Assembly (NCBI GenBank): GCA_028583605.1 | Contig: CM053337.1 | Coordinates: 10,916,969-10,980,968 of the forward strand | DNA length: 64,000 nucleotides | Direction of reading: 5' to 3' | Source: Dastarcus helophoroides | Lineage: Eukaryota > Arthropoda > Insecta > Coleoptera > Bothrideridae | Made by a program: the position numbers and the translations under genes | Shown here: piece after piece, positions 45,001-55,629 of the stretch | Layout of the letters: each line of letters starts with the position of its first letter | Numbering within the stretch: the stretch's first letter is position 1 | The notes under the pieces: generated by a model | Told to the model about the DNA's origin: nothing | The model's input: the letters and a program-made list of their open reading frames with translations, nothing else | Database searches by the model: none

Positions 45001-46675
45001 CGTTTTCATCGATTTGTGACACGGTGCATTGTCTTGGTAAAACAACACTTTTTTCTTTTGCAAATGTGGCCGTTTCTTTGTGATTTCAGCCTTTAATCGA
45101 TCCAAAAGTTCACAGTAATGGTCGCTGTTGATGGTGGTTCCTTTTTGGAGGTAGTCGATGAATATTATTCCGTTCGCATCCCAAAATACAGAAGCCATCA
45201 CCTTACCGGCCGACTGTTGTGGCTTTGGATTCGGTTCGTTGACTGTTGTCCACTCAGCTGACTGTCTTTTGGATTCTGGTGTGTAATAGTGAAGCCATGT
45301 CCCATCAATTGTCACTTATCGACGACAGAAATCCATTTTATTGCGGTTTAACAGCGCCAAAAACTCCTCTGAAGCATGGATTCATTGTTGTTTTTGGTCG
45401 ACTGTGAGCTCACGCGGCTCCCACTTTGCACAGAGCTTTCGCATACCTAAATGTTTGTGTAAAATGGTAAAAACACTACCATCTGATATCTTTATGTCAG
45501 CTAGCTCGTGCATCTTCAATTTGCGATCGTTCATAACCAATTTGTGGATTTTTTTGATGTTTTCTGAAATAACAGTCTCATTTGGGCGTCCACTGCGCTC
45601 TGCATCATTTGTGCTGGTACGACCACGTTTAAATTCACTAATCCACTTCTCTGCCATTTGTCTCGATGGAGCAGAGTTCGAATAATGTTTATCAAGCCAC
45701 TGTTTGGTTTCCGCTGTATTTTTTTTTCATCAAAAAGCAATGCTTTATCAAAACTCGAAATTCACTTTTTCCATTTTTTTTTCAATAACAAAAGTTGCTT
45801 CACACAAAATGCTATAACTCACGAATCAATAGTCAGATGTGTGTCAAATTTATACACGTATTGTTTACAGGTTAGTACTAAATGATCATATGGAAAAAAT
45901 TCTAGTAATGCCATCTATGTGTCATCCTATGGACTTTTTGAATGGACTGTTATGTATCACTTTTGTGTGATGAATCAGTCTCCCGGTTACATGCTCTTAA
46001 TAAACAAACCATCGCTGCCTATAATAATATACCAAATATGTAAATAATGCATGCTTTTCCTAAAGTAATTGATCATGAAATGGTAATTTTATTGATAGAT
46101 TGATACGAAGCCAGTATCAACAGTTGGTTGGCTGTTATGGGCGCTTCTGAGAGTGTATGAAATTTGTCGAAAGGCATTTTTTTCCTCTCTGACGTCTACT
46201 GAGGTAAATAAATTTTCTTATAGTTAAAAACAAAACATCCGTTGATTTAATTTGGTTTCTAGGCTTTCGACACAATCAATTATATCGGAAAATTGTCATC
46301 AACGACAGAGGCGAAAGAAACATCGTTAAGTGAAAAGGTAAAGTACTATTCAATTCAGATTAGGTACAAAGTATTTCAGTCATATGTCATTAATTTTAAG
46401 GTAAGATAAATAATAAAGAATTCATAAAGCGGTATCCAATAATTTAGTTGTTTTCAGCTAAACATTTTTGCGTTGCAAGTCCAACACAGAAAAATTGACT
46501 ATTCCGCTTGCGGTTTGTTCAAAATAGATGGATCTCTGGTTTACACGGTATAATTAAATCATCATTATTTTTTCTAGAGACAGTCTTTGTAATTTTAAAT
46601 TTTCAGATCACTGCAGCTACTTCTGTGTATGTTATATTAATTTATCAATTTGAAGAAGCTGGTTCAAGTTGCTGA
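39064..46675 (+). CDS. Insect gustatory receptor, seven exons, 409 residues
   Basis: Exons: 39064-39340, 39555-39971, 44194-44390, 46099-46203, 46263-46337, 46458-46547 and 46607-46675. All introns are GT-AG with matching phases (1,1,0,0,0,0), and the total is 1,230 bases without a stop. Hydrophobic segments occur near residues 44-62, 79-108, 135-160, 265-297, 302-320 and the C-terminus. Family features: DICMKCHRDLCDWAVIFNNVYG (shown as its key words CHRDLCDW and NNVYG), the loop LNIFALQVQHRKIDYSACGL in exon 6, and the C-terminal YVILIYQF in exon 7, a variant of TYhhhhhQF with Val for Thr. Length is normal for Gr. Intron 2 (4.2 kb) carries a Tigger-like/Jockey nest and intron 3 a mariner. Alternative: an exon at 40045 (NSEIERMVYY) with another donor would put the TE in coding sequence. 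The ligand cannot be inferred. Confidence 0.85.
40075..44089. mobile_element. Tigger/pogo-like TIR element carrying a Jockey insertion
   Basis: The left end CAGTCAACTTCGCACATAAC and the complement of the right end CAGCCAACCTCGGATATAAC are imperfect inverted repeats. TA flanks both (40073-40074 and 44090-44091). Once the Jockey relic is removed, only about 160 bp remain, so this was a small MITE. It lies in intron 2 of the receptor gene. Confidence 0.7.
40153..44010 (-). mobile_element. Jockey-clade non-LTR retrotransposon, 5'-truncated and decayed
   Basis: Read on the minus strand: a PRE_C2HC gag tail (QYHSFALPEERSVKAVLRGI, 43964-43780), one zinc-knuckle region (CHRCQRFNHGQRNCHA, about 43570), endonuclease fragments (42924-42538, with RPTGPGGGTAIYISRKL), then reverse transcriptase. 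The RT has VKQSPGPDGIPN (about 41700), AIFFDISKEFDTVW (about 41310) and TYADDPVL (about 41055, the catalytic YADD), followed by a thumb region to 40650. Many frameshifts. A T-run at 40153-40161 is the poly(A) tail. The gag is cut at about 44010, as in incomplete reverse transcription. Confidence 0.8.
44673..45950 (-). mobile_element. Mariner 1, full length
   Basis: The left end CCAGGTCATTCAATAAGTCC and the complement of the right end (ACAGTCCATTCAAAAAGTCC) are inverted, with TA on each side (44671-44672 and 45951-45952). The length of 1,278 bp is typical of mariner. It lies in intron 3 of the receptor gene, opposite in orientation. Confidence 0.85.
44740..45780 (-). pseudogene. Mariner 1 transposase, DD34D type, inactivated
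   Basis: The N-terminal helix-turn-helix part includes EKWISEFKRGRTSTNDAERS and GRP. The catalytic part has TIDGTWLHYYTPESKRQSAEW (first Asp in TID), VLFYQDNAPCHKS and YSPDLAPSDFFLF (third Asp). It ends near 44740 after LESNYVK. Damage is modest: in-frame TGA and TAA stops (near 45380 and 45316) and two frameshifts upstream of 45657. Mariner transposases cut and paste at TA sites. Confidence 0.85.
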
Positions 46676-47186
46676 GTTAATATTAATTAAATTTTATAAG
46701 GTAGTCAATAAGAACACAGAGTAATTTACGTCTAAAATATTTATTAAAACCTAAACAGTAATGCACAATGGAAATGTGAGAGGTAGTGCTGAAATACTAC
46801 AATACAATACAATTCTTTAACTGCTTGCTCAATTTCATGACTTTGCTACTAACCGTTAACTTTTTGTAGTAAAAAAACCACTTTAGGGGCGCCATCTTTA
46901 AATGGCCATATCTCCGTTAGGAGGCAATTTAAAGAAAAAAATGTATTTCAACATTTTTCATATTTTAATGTGTAGAATATGCTCCTGAAGTAGCGGCCCG
47001 GACTTTTGTAACACCCTGTATATTTTGATTCAGACGTCCACCACAAATCTAATACAACAATAATAATTAACTTTGTATTTTAACATCACTTTAAACTTAC
47101 TAAACCATGTGATTTTTATTTCTACTCCTCACACGACCCTTAAGAATTTATATTAAAATAGCTAATGCCAGCACCTTCGTCTACAT
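46676..47186. other. DNA downstream of the receptor gene
   Basis: A segment at 46890-47025 (GGCGCCATCTTTAAATGGCC ... ACTTTTGTAACACCCTGTAT) has the TACAGGGTGTTAC-type end common to many insect transposon relics. No gene. Confidence 0.4.
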
Positions 47187-47525
47187 CAGTGTTTACCAAA
47201 CTTTCGACATCTGTGTACCCTTTCCATATTTTTTTGTGAATTTGAACACCCCCCGTTAAAAAATTGCTTCCTAGTTAATATATGTATCAATGAAGTGTGT
47301 TTGTTTGTTTATCTGCTGAGCGTATCAACGAATTTGAACAAAATATTATTCTGCAATCTGCACAAACTCTTTAAAGCTGTGCAAGCTAATTAAGTTAGTT
47401 TTGCTACGTTTATCCAAACAATGTTTAATTTTTGAGTCATCTGAAGCCGCCTAGTATAGCGCGTACCTCCACTAAACTCTTTCTGTATCCCTGGGGATAC
47501 GCGCACCATACTTTGGGAAACACTG
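47187..47525. mobile_element. 339-bp hAT-type MITE
   Basis: Left end CAGTGTTTACCAAACTTT and the complement of the right end CAGTGTTTCCCAAAGTAT. Flanks GTCTACAT and GTCTAAGA agree at most positions, as in a decayed 8-bp duplication. No coding sequence. Confidence 0.6.
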
Positions 47526-47559
47526 GTCTAAGAATGGAGGAAGGAAAATGATTCTTGGG

Positions 47560-48290
47560 TCACCTTTTTCAAAATTCAGATTTTTTTTTTTAAGAACTCG
47601 ATTTTTGTTGAAAATGTTAACATATTTCGAAAATTGTTACATTTTAAAATATCCACTTTTTCTCATTCGTTTCACTCCCAAATTTCAACTTTTTTCCAAA
47701 GTGTTGCTTTAATTTTTAAAAATTTCGACTTTTTTCGAAATTTTAACTTTTTCAAAATTCCAACTTCTTTAAAAGTCTGGCTTATTTGAATTTCGAGACT
47801 TAAATTTTCTAGTGCAGCTTAAAATATAAAATTTTAAATTCTAAACAAGAAAAACTTTAAAAGAGAAGACTTTAAACATGAAAAGAGATAAAATTAGAAA
47901 TTTCGAAAAAAATTAGAGAAGAGGTATTAGGAAATAGATCAAAATTTTGACGTCAAAAGTTCCTACATTTTGAAAAAAAGTCGACAAATTGTCGACATGT
48001 TTAGAAAGAAATTGAAAAATAGTGAAACCGAATTTAAAAAATGCAGTTTTTTTAAGTACTATTTTAAAAATGAATTTGGAGATTCAAATTTTCTGGAAAA
48101 TTATACCTTAAAAGAGGAAATTTAAACCTTAGATGAGGAATATGTCGAAATTTCGATAAAAACGAAATAAAAGTAGATATTATATAAAAACTGGAAATTC
48201 CAAATTAAAGCTGACATTAAGAAAAATTAACATTTACAGAGAAAAACCGAAAAATAATGAAATGGAATAGTTTTCTTTAAAAATCTGCAA
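47560..48290. repeat. TTTCGA-type repeat with a strand switch (imperfect palindrome)
   Basis: Up to about 47815 the sequence is T-rich (TTTCGACTTTTTTCGAAATT). From about 47830 it is A-rich with the complementary words (AAATTTCGAAAAAAATTAG). A 25-30 bp word at its left border (GATTCTTGGGTCACCTTTTT) reappears inverted in intron 1 of the receptor gene at 39430-39460. Confidence 0.55.
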
Positions 48291-48365
48291 GCTGCCCTGG
48301 AGGTGGAAATAACTGAAAATTGGAGCAACCCCCCCAATTAATAAAATAAATACGGATTCTATGTA

Positions 48366-49637
48366 TTGGGTTGGCACGAAAGTAATTTCGGTTTTGTGGT
48401 ATGAAAAAAACACATTGTTTTTAAAACAAAGATTAGACTTTAGTCAATTATATAATTTCCATTTTGTTCAGTGCCTTTTGTCATCTTTCTTGCCGTTTCA
48501 TGATTCCGCGCTCATAGAATTTCTGATCCTTTTGAGGAAAAAACTGAATCAAGTGTGATTTAAGGTCATCATCATTTGGGAAATTTTTACCATTCATGGA
48601 GCTCTGGTAACTACGAAATAAATGGTAATCAGACGGTGCTAGGTCAGGGGTGTATGGGGGATGCGACATCACTTCTCAACCAAACTCCAATAATTTCCCA
48701 CGAGTTACCAATGATGTGTGAGGCCTAGCATTGTCATGGTGGAACACAATTCCTTTCCGATTTGTCAATTCTGGCCTGTTTTCTTTGTTTACTTCATCCA
48801 GTTGGCAGTACACATCTCAATTGATTGTCTGGCTCCTTGAAAGCAGCTCAAAATACACAACACCTTTATAATCCCACCAAATCGAAAGCATGATTTTTTT
48901 TGATGCAATTCATCTTTTGATGTGGTTTATGCTGGTTCATTGGGATTAGACCATGAATGATGTTAGTGTAGGTGACCCATTTTTCATCACCAGTTTCAAA
49001 AAGGGATCATTTTCAATGCGCCTAAGATGCGTATCGCAAATATTGATTCGTTGTGTGACACATTTGACACAACTTGTGTCAAATGAATATCTGTCAATTT
49101 ATGCGGAACCCAAATATCGAGCTTTTTAACGAATCCAAGACATTTTAAGTGATTCTTAAAAGTTGTGTGTTATACATTTAACCTCACTGAAATCTCTCGA
49201 ACAATTATATGACGACCCTCTTTAATAATGGCATTAATTTGATTATTATCAACTTTAGTAGGTCGACCAGAATGTTGGTCTTGAGTGAAAAATCTTCAGA
49301 ACGGAATTTCTTTAACCAATTCTGACAAGTGCGTTCTGTTACGCAATCACCACCATAAACTTCACATATTTCTTTATGAGCCTCTGCAGCTTGTCATCCT
49401 TTACGAAAATAAAAAAGTAAAATATGCCGAAAATGTTCGTTTTTGTACTCCATATTAAAATTGACTCTCAATTATCAGCTACAAATAAAATCTCTCACCA
49501 CGTGCTTCAAAACGAACCTCGATCTGTCTGACATCAAATGTTAAAACGTAACGAATATAACCCACAGAAGTCATTCAAAAAAATTTAAATAACGCCGTTT
49601 TTGTGAAAAAGATGAAAATACTTTCTTGCCAACCCAA
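48366..49637 (-). mobile_element. Mariner 2, full length, decayed
   Basis: The left end TTGGGTTGGCACGAAAGTAA and the right end (complement TTGGGTTGGCAAGAAAGTAT) are inverted, flanked by TA (48364-48365 and 49638-49639). On the minus strand, a coding relic starts MEYKNEHFRHILLFYFRKG near 49450 and runs through LKTN..VDRPTKVDNNQINAI and LGFVKKLDIWVPHKL. It ends with PPYTPDLAPSDYHLFRS, FPNDDDLKSHLIQFF and QKDQKFYERGIMK (48672-48490). Numerous stops and frameshifts. Confidence 0.85.
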
Positions 49638-49737
49638 TAGTAATAGTAGTAAGGAGCGTTTTATTTTGAGTGAAAATTTTTTAGGCGCTTTGGGAATTTT
49701 TGATTAGGGAAAACTTACGATTTCGCGTTACCCTCAC

Positions 49738-49850
49738 CGTAATTCGCGTCACCATCACGCTTATTCGCGTCACCATTGCGCTTATTCGCGTCACCATTGC
49801 GCTTATTCGCGTCACCATCACGCTTATTCGCGTCATCATCACGCTAAATT
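49738..49850. repeat. 21-bp CpG-containing minisatellite, about five units
   Basis: Tandem units of CGCTTATTCGCGTCACCATC plus one base, with CACGC/TTGCGC alternation. Each unit has three CpG dinucleotides in an otherwise CpG-poor AT-rich region. Confidence 0.85.
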
Positions 49851-51106
49851 AATTCAATTAACGTAAAGGTGATGCTCAATACGCCTAAAGAAATTTCGGC
49901 ACCAGCTTTAGCAATAATTAGCATAAGATAATAATGTTCAATTAAAGGGTTCATTATGAACAAATTGTTGTAAAGCAAAACAACAAATTTGCACCTCGAA
50001 AGGCCTACCATAATTTAAGCTGCGTTAATAATAAAGAATTCTCAAATAAATAAGCGTGCCACTAAAACAAAATGTGTTATAATTGGTATTACGAGGGTAA
50101 ATCAAATATGAACCTGAATTTCTATCATATCGCCTTGACGGCGCTAGCAATGTGCGCATACTCTTAGACATGTTAGGTGGAAATATTACGTGACTTCCTG
50201 TACTCGGGCGAATTCCGTTCTCGCCGTTTGTCAATTGTAAATACGATGACTGATCAAAAGTTTCATCCGCACGTTGCGCAGCACATTATTATTAAATTTC
50301 TTGCCCTTGAAGGTGCAAAGCCCGCTGAAATTCTTCGCAAACTAGAAGTACAGTTTGGGAATATTTGCTTGAAGAAAACTCAAGTGTATGGCGCAAAAAA
50401 TTTTTGGAAGAACGAATTCAAATTGAAAATGAACCCCATGCCCGTCGCCCTTGGACCAGTGTTACTGTGGACAAGATTAACGCTGTTCAACACCTTTTGG
50501 AATGTGATCGCCGTTTAACTGTTGGTGAAATTGCAGCTCAGATAGGGATAAGCTTTGGGAGTGCTCAATCCATCTGTAAATTACAGATGAGTTAGGGTTT
50601 CGAAAAATTTCTGTCAGCTGGGTACCTTGTCTTTTGACTGAATAACAGAAACAACAACGTCTGGAGATTTGTCAGGGTCATCTTGGACGTTTTAAATGTG
50701 AAGGCGATGATTTTTTGCAAGGCATCGTTACGTGTGATGAGACTTGTGTCTAAATCTAAACAAGCGAGCTTGGGGTGGAGAAGAAAGGGGGGAGGTGCAC
50801 CCGTCAAGGCAAAAACTCGCTTCTTAACTGGAAAGGTTCTTGCAACAGTGTTTTGGGATTTTAAAGGAGTTGGGCACGTCGATTTTCCGCATAAACGTCG
50901 TGTCGTACCGTTGATGCTACCGTCTAGGTTAATGCTGCCTACTTGTGCCATGTATTGGATGAAGAAAAACATTTTGGCGGAAAAGGAGAGAGTTTTCGGC
51001 CAGAAATGTGATTTTGCTTTAGGACGATGCCCGCCCCCACTCAGCCAATCTGACACATCAAAAATTAGAGGAAATGCATTGGGAAACATTAGAATACTCC
51101 CGACTT

Positions 51107-53577
51107 TAGTAGGTGGTAAACTGGAACTTTCAGTCGTCCGAGGTAGTACCACCCCACTATCACTAGGAGGCGGTGAAATGATGCTTACATCATGTTTCGG
51201 TCTTTGACACGTGAGTCGGTTTCTGCTATTCTTCTTTCCTCATCCTGTCCTTTTCCTTATTTCCCTTTTTTATCTACTCTGATCTTTTCTACTAATTATT
51301 AAAAACAAAGATGATGGATTCTCTTCGTGGAAAAAATTCCGCACATAAACTACCCACCCGTTCGGATGTCCGGGTGGAGGGTGTACGAGGGAATCCAAAA
51401 CCGACGGAAATGTTTAATGTACCATGGGCCAGGTTTCTTTCAAGCAATTCATTCAAAATTCAGTTCTGTAACAGTTGGGGTCTAAACTCAAATCTAAACT
51501 CAAATCTAAACTCGGTTCATCAACACCATCAAAACGAAAGACCACATGTGCTGTCTCTGACAGAAACCCAAGTCTGCCCATCCATCAATAGAGTTTGCTT
51601 TGCCCTAACTACGACTTGCACACAAAATTTCGACACAAGAGGGGAATTTGTGCTTTTACGCGAAGCGACCTGTCCTGTCAACCAGAAGAAGCACTGGACT
51701 CTGCTAATCATGATGTGATTTGGCTGAAAATCTGCTCCAAAAACGAAGTAATATTCATTTGTTCACTTTATGTGTCTCCAATCGATCCCTCATACAGACA
51801 GCTCTTCTCTTATCTCTCCGTAACCTTTAATCACCTACAAATGAATTATCCAAAAGCTGAGGTTGTCTTTCTTGGTGACTTCAACGTACACAACATCCCG
51901 AACTGAAGCGGGAAGGGTAGCAGAGGCTTTCGCCATCACTTGTGGACTATCGCAATTAGTTGAGGAACCCACAAGAATTCCTGACGTAGATACCCATCAA
52001 CTTAATCTACTCGACCTTTTCCTTACAAATTCAGCAAATTCGTATAAAATCTCGGTGACATCACCGCTTGGAAATTCGGATCACAAGCTTGAGCAGCCTT
52101 TCGCTCGCTTCATATACCACCTCCTTCCCAGACGCAATCCCGTAGGGTTTGGCACTTTAACGCTGCAAACTGGGAAGAATTAAGAGACTTCTGTGCATCT
52201 TTTTCATGAAAGGAAGTCTGCTTTAACTCAGACAACCCGTCCTTAATCGCCGAATCGAGATTCTCAAATATCTGGAGCAAAATAGAATCATTTCCGATAG
52301 GCAATACGGTTTTAGACAACAACGTTCCACTGGCGATTCACTGGCATATGTTACTCATATCTGTAACTCAGCTATGGAAAAACAAGGTGAGGCTAGGATT
52401 TTGGCATTGGATATGTCAAAGGCTTTCGACAGAGCCTGGCACCGATCTCTTCTCCCCAAATTAACATCTTATGGTCTTCCATCTGGACTCTGTCATTTGA
52501 TATCCAATTTTCTCGCTGACAGATCTCTTTAGGTCGTCGTCGATGGTGTCTCATCCGTGACATTTGCAATTAACGCAGGGGTACCTCAGAGGTCTGTTCT
52601 GGCTCCTACTCCATTTCTGTTACACATAAGCGATGTCTTAGCTTCAACTTCCAATCCTATTTACAGCTACGCAGATGATAGTAACCTTGTGTCATCTTAT
52701 TTCTCCGACAAACCATTATCTATCGCTGCTTCAGATCGACTAAGGGAACAGCAGATACAGAGGATTAATCGGGATCTCGAGATTATTCTGGAATGGGGTA
52801 AGAACAATTTGGTCGACTTCAACGCTTCAAAAACTCAGGCCGCTGTTTTCTCTAAGAAGACATTGAGGGATAATGCAACAAACATACTAATGAAATGTAA
52901 AATCCTTCCGATGGGATCTAATTTATCTATCCTAGGAGTGAATGCGAGCACTAACTTCTCTTGGGACGATCATGTGCGCGCCATTGCCAAATCCGCCTCT
53001 CGACAGCTAGGCTTTCTTTTTAGAGCTAAAAAGTAGTTCACATCTCATCAGCTATTAACACTATACAAAGCTTAAGTTAGGGCAACACAAGCCAATACTA
53101 TTCTCATGTTTGGAGTTCAGCCCCAAAACACACTTTAGCTCTCTTGGATTCAATTCAAAGAAGAGCGATTCGCCTAATTGATGACGAGAGTCTGACTGAT
53201 TCTCTCGAAACACTAGAGCACAGGCGTATGGTTGGTGACTTGTCTCTTTTCTACAAGTACTATCATGGAAGATGCTCGCAGGAACTAATTGATCCCCCCA
53301 AGGGTAAGATTCTTGAGGCGTACTAGACAGTCGAAGGCAGCAAATTCCTGTGCGGTCCAGCTCGACACAGTGAGGACTTCTGTCTACGGACACCCTTTTT
53401 TCTATAGAACTTCCAAGTTATGGAACTTGTTACCGAAAGGAATTTTCTCCAAAAATTACAACTTATCCTTGTTTAAGAAGGCGGTTCATTACATCTATTC
53501 TTGTTTCCGCATCCTACTCACAGTGCTTTGAAAGCATAATGGGGTTACCCTTTGCGAGTGGATTAAACTTTAAAAAA
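51107..53577 (+). mobile_element. Non-LTR retrotransposon copy A, internally deleted
   Basis: Begins AGTAGGTGGTAAACTGGAAC and ends in an A-run. A 4-bp ACTT repeat lies at both borders (51103-51106 and 53578-53581). The coding frame starts near 51311 (MMDSLRGKNS), then an endonuclease domain (FKIQFCN..GLNSNLN, VLSLTETQV, VVFLGDFNVHN, LGNSDHK). It jumps at about 52250 from SDNPS straight to the RT fragment EILKYLEQNRIISDRQYGFR and on through LALDMSKAFDRAWH, YSYADDSNLV (catalytic YADD) and a C-terminal TSKLWNLLPKGIFSKNYNLS. Several frameshifts and stops. Jockey/CR1-like group; clade not assigned. Confidence 0.8.
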
Positions 53578-53819
53578 ACTTATCACCGTGGGATTGTCAT
53601 ATCTCATATTGTCATATGGGCCACTGAAAGGAGCTCTAGGAGGTGAGCGATTTCATGATGACGCTGCTGTTGAGACATTTGTGCGCAATCGGCTGCCAAC
53701 ACGCCTCCCTTCTTTTTATGATGATAGCATTAAAAAATTCCCAATCCGTTGAGAAAAATGCATACCAAAATCAGGAGATTATGTAGAAAAATAGTTAATA
53801 ACTTTAATATATTTTTTTT

Positions 53820-54560
53820 GGTGGAACGGACTGGTCTTTGCAGTGGCGGCTAGTGCTAAAAAAATTGGAGGTTGCAACGAAACACCTACAAAAAATGGGC
53901 CGAAATTATATTTACTGGTAAAGTGTTATTTATTTACAACAAAAACTAACTTATTATAAGGGGAAGTCCATACGACCATATTTGCCAGTTGCAATTTTAT
54001 CGATAACTCTTTGATTTAAGTCGGGCATCCTTGGTCAATACATTATGGTTTGCAGTGCTACGTACAACCTAATGCTGCTTATGGACGCGTACTCAAACCA
54101 ATCAAAATATTAGCTAATGCGCAGGTGAGTACATGTAACACAAAGGTTGCAATCTAGCGGGTAAACCAGTCTCTGGTGCAAACTCTGCAAACCAAATAAC
54201 ATAATATCTATCAAACAGGAACGAACCAGGGGAATTTGCTACAGTCGATAGTTTGGTTGTTTGGTAATGGCAAATGCGTTATTTATTATGACAATGAACA
54301 AAAATTACTTTGTGTTTATCCCAGCCGTGGTTTTTTTTGGCGGTTGTGTAAACCTGCAAACCTTAGCACCAGCCGCCACTGGGTCTTTGGTTATCTTCAA
54401 AAATCTTCAAATCTTGTGCCCTGAAACCAAGAAAGATTAAAAAACACAACAAAGGTTGCTCTAACACGTTTCGATAGACAGAGAGTATCTCTCTGAAGAT
54501 GATAGCTTGGCTACAGAAACACGTTGTGTTTTTTAATCTTTTTTTGGTTTCAGGGGACAT
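53820..54560. mobile_element. Hairpin MITE (copy alpha) inside mariner 3
   Basis: Opens GGTGGAACGGACTGGTC, is interrupted by a hAT element, and continues with CCCTGAAACCAAGAAAGATT and AAAAAACACAAC. Its complement returns at 54525-54555 (GTTGTGTTTTTTAATCTTTT, GGTTTCAGGGGACA), so the unit folds on itself. The word TATCTCTCTGAAGATGA sits in the loop, as in the copy at 63254. Confidence 0.65.
53841..54381. mobile_element. Non-autonomous hAT element, 541 bp
   Basis: Ends CAGTGGCGGCTAGTGCTAA and TTAGCACCAGCCGCCACTG. The 8-bp duplication GGTCTTTG is exact on both sides (53833-53840 and 54382-54389). The ends match those of the larger hAT at 23485-25376, of which this is a deletion derivative. No coding sequence. 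Confidence 0.9.
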
Positions 54561-54609
54561 TTATGTATCTTGTACCCATAAATAAAAACAAATTCCGGTT
54601 CATATTTGA

Positions 54610-55629
54610 TTACCCTCGTACATAATGCAATGTTTTTATTACTTCAACAAGTTGCCCCCAATCTATGGAATATCCAGTCATTTTGAAATCAACATTATAC
54701 TGCCTAAGCTGCCATATGTACAGCGGTATAATTGTTTTTAATTTTCCACTCGCGCGCTTGATGTAAAATGTTTTCAAAATATTGCGACTCTCCTGAATCT
54801 AAAAATAAGTGTTATTAAATTTTATTAACAAACAATCTGAATTTACCTCCGAATTGATCTTGCTGTGTTTAAATAATATGAAATGAATACCACCACTACC
54901 CTCTTGCAATCGAAAGTACAAATCGATCCAGTATATGCAAGTATTCGCGTTAGTTCTCGTATATAAAACAAATAGTAAAAACGTAATTGTGACTTTTTCA
55001 AACAATAAAATTATGTACAAAAGAGCCAAATAACTAGAAAAAATTTCGACGAGTCCTGATAATTCGAATAATTTACGATTGAAATATTTCAAAAATTGGA
55101 ACTTTCCCCCGTCGTTATTAATTTTCTTCATTTGGTTGTTGATAGCGCAATATCTTGCATGTAATAAGTTCAAAAAGTACAAATGTTTACTGGTCAATTT
55201 CATTTTCAAATAAGCAAAGTACCAGTCGATTAGAATAATCCATTTTGGTTCCTTAAAGTACCAGGCGAAGAAACAAAATCTTGTCAAATAAATAATGTGG
55301 ACAACGTACCAATAAACAATGTAATTGCTTTGGACCACTTCAAATTTTTGTTGGAAGTTTGTTTGGAATTGTTTATCCAGTTTCTTGAGTTTTCTCAAAT
55401 AAGTTTTAATTTGTTGTTGTTTTGATGCTAATTTGATAAAGTAGTGTACTACCATCATATATTTAATTAAGTGAAGTATAATATGCAAAGTGAGGGTCAG
55501 TTTCACTTCGTACGGACTATAAATTGTTGAAAAATTGAAGCAATTGCATAGAGTAATTGTAGACAATGTAATTATATGCAACACGACTTGCAAAGGTGTT
55601 GTATGCAATGTCGAATCATCGAAGGACAT
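54610..55629 (-). CDS. Divergent gustatory-receptor-like gene, 3' end next to a mariner
   Basis: Exon 55629-54847 (261 codons, phase 0) begins MSFDDSTLHTTPLQVVLHII and has several membrane-length hydrophobic stretches. It also has a Gr-like KYMMVVHYFIKLASKQQQIK helix and basic loop, and an LYFLNLLHARYCAINNQMKK loop. A 48-base GT-AG intron (54846-54799) leads to exon 54798 onward, encoding LKTFYIKRASGKLKTIIPLY, then QLRQYNVDFKMTGYSIDWGQL, comparable in position to the Gr loop (QLLH..V.FTACGFF..). The frame then runs LHYVRG and stops (54610) inside the terminal repeat of mariner 3. No TYhhhhhQF motif is present, so the last exon may have been lost or displaced. No separate TM1 exon was found upstream. 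Possibly a pseudogene. Confidence 0.65.

Larger units (their letters stand above)
50092..54618 (+). mobile_element. Mariner 3, split by nested insertions
   Basis: The left end CGAGGGTAAATCAAATATGA and the complement of the right end CGAGGGTAATCAAATATGAA are inverted, with TA outside (50090-50091 and 54619-54620). Removing the non-LTR element (51107-53577) and the hairpin MITE (53820-54560) leaves about 1.3 kb. Transposase relics: VAQHIIIKFLALEGAKPAEI (from about 50270), ECDRRLTVGEIAAQIGISFG (about 50500-50560), DDARPHSANLTHQKLEEMHW (about 51024-51085). After the non-LTR element come PLKGALGGERFHDDAAVETF and EKCIPKSGDYVEK (53610-53790). Many stops. Its right end adjoins the 3' exon of the minus-strand receptor. 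Confidence 0.85.

Noticed and set aside
49990..50061. Possible last exon of the minus-strand receptor beyond the mariner (acceptor TTTTGTTTTAG)
   Set aside because: Phase fits, but the encoded residues lack the TYhhhhhQF signature and the implied pre-insertion intron would be only about 30 bases.
50592..51152. 186-codon minus-strand frame
   Set aside because: Antisense shadow of the mariner 3 transposase relic and the start of non-LTR copy A.
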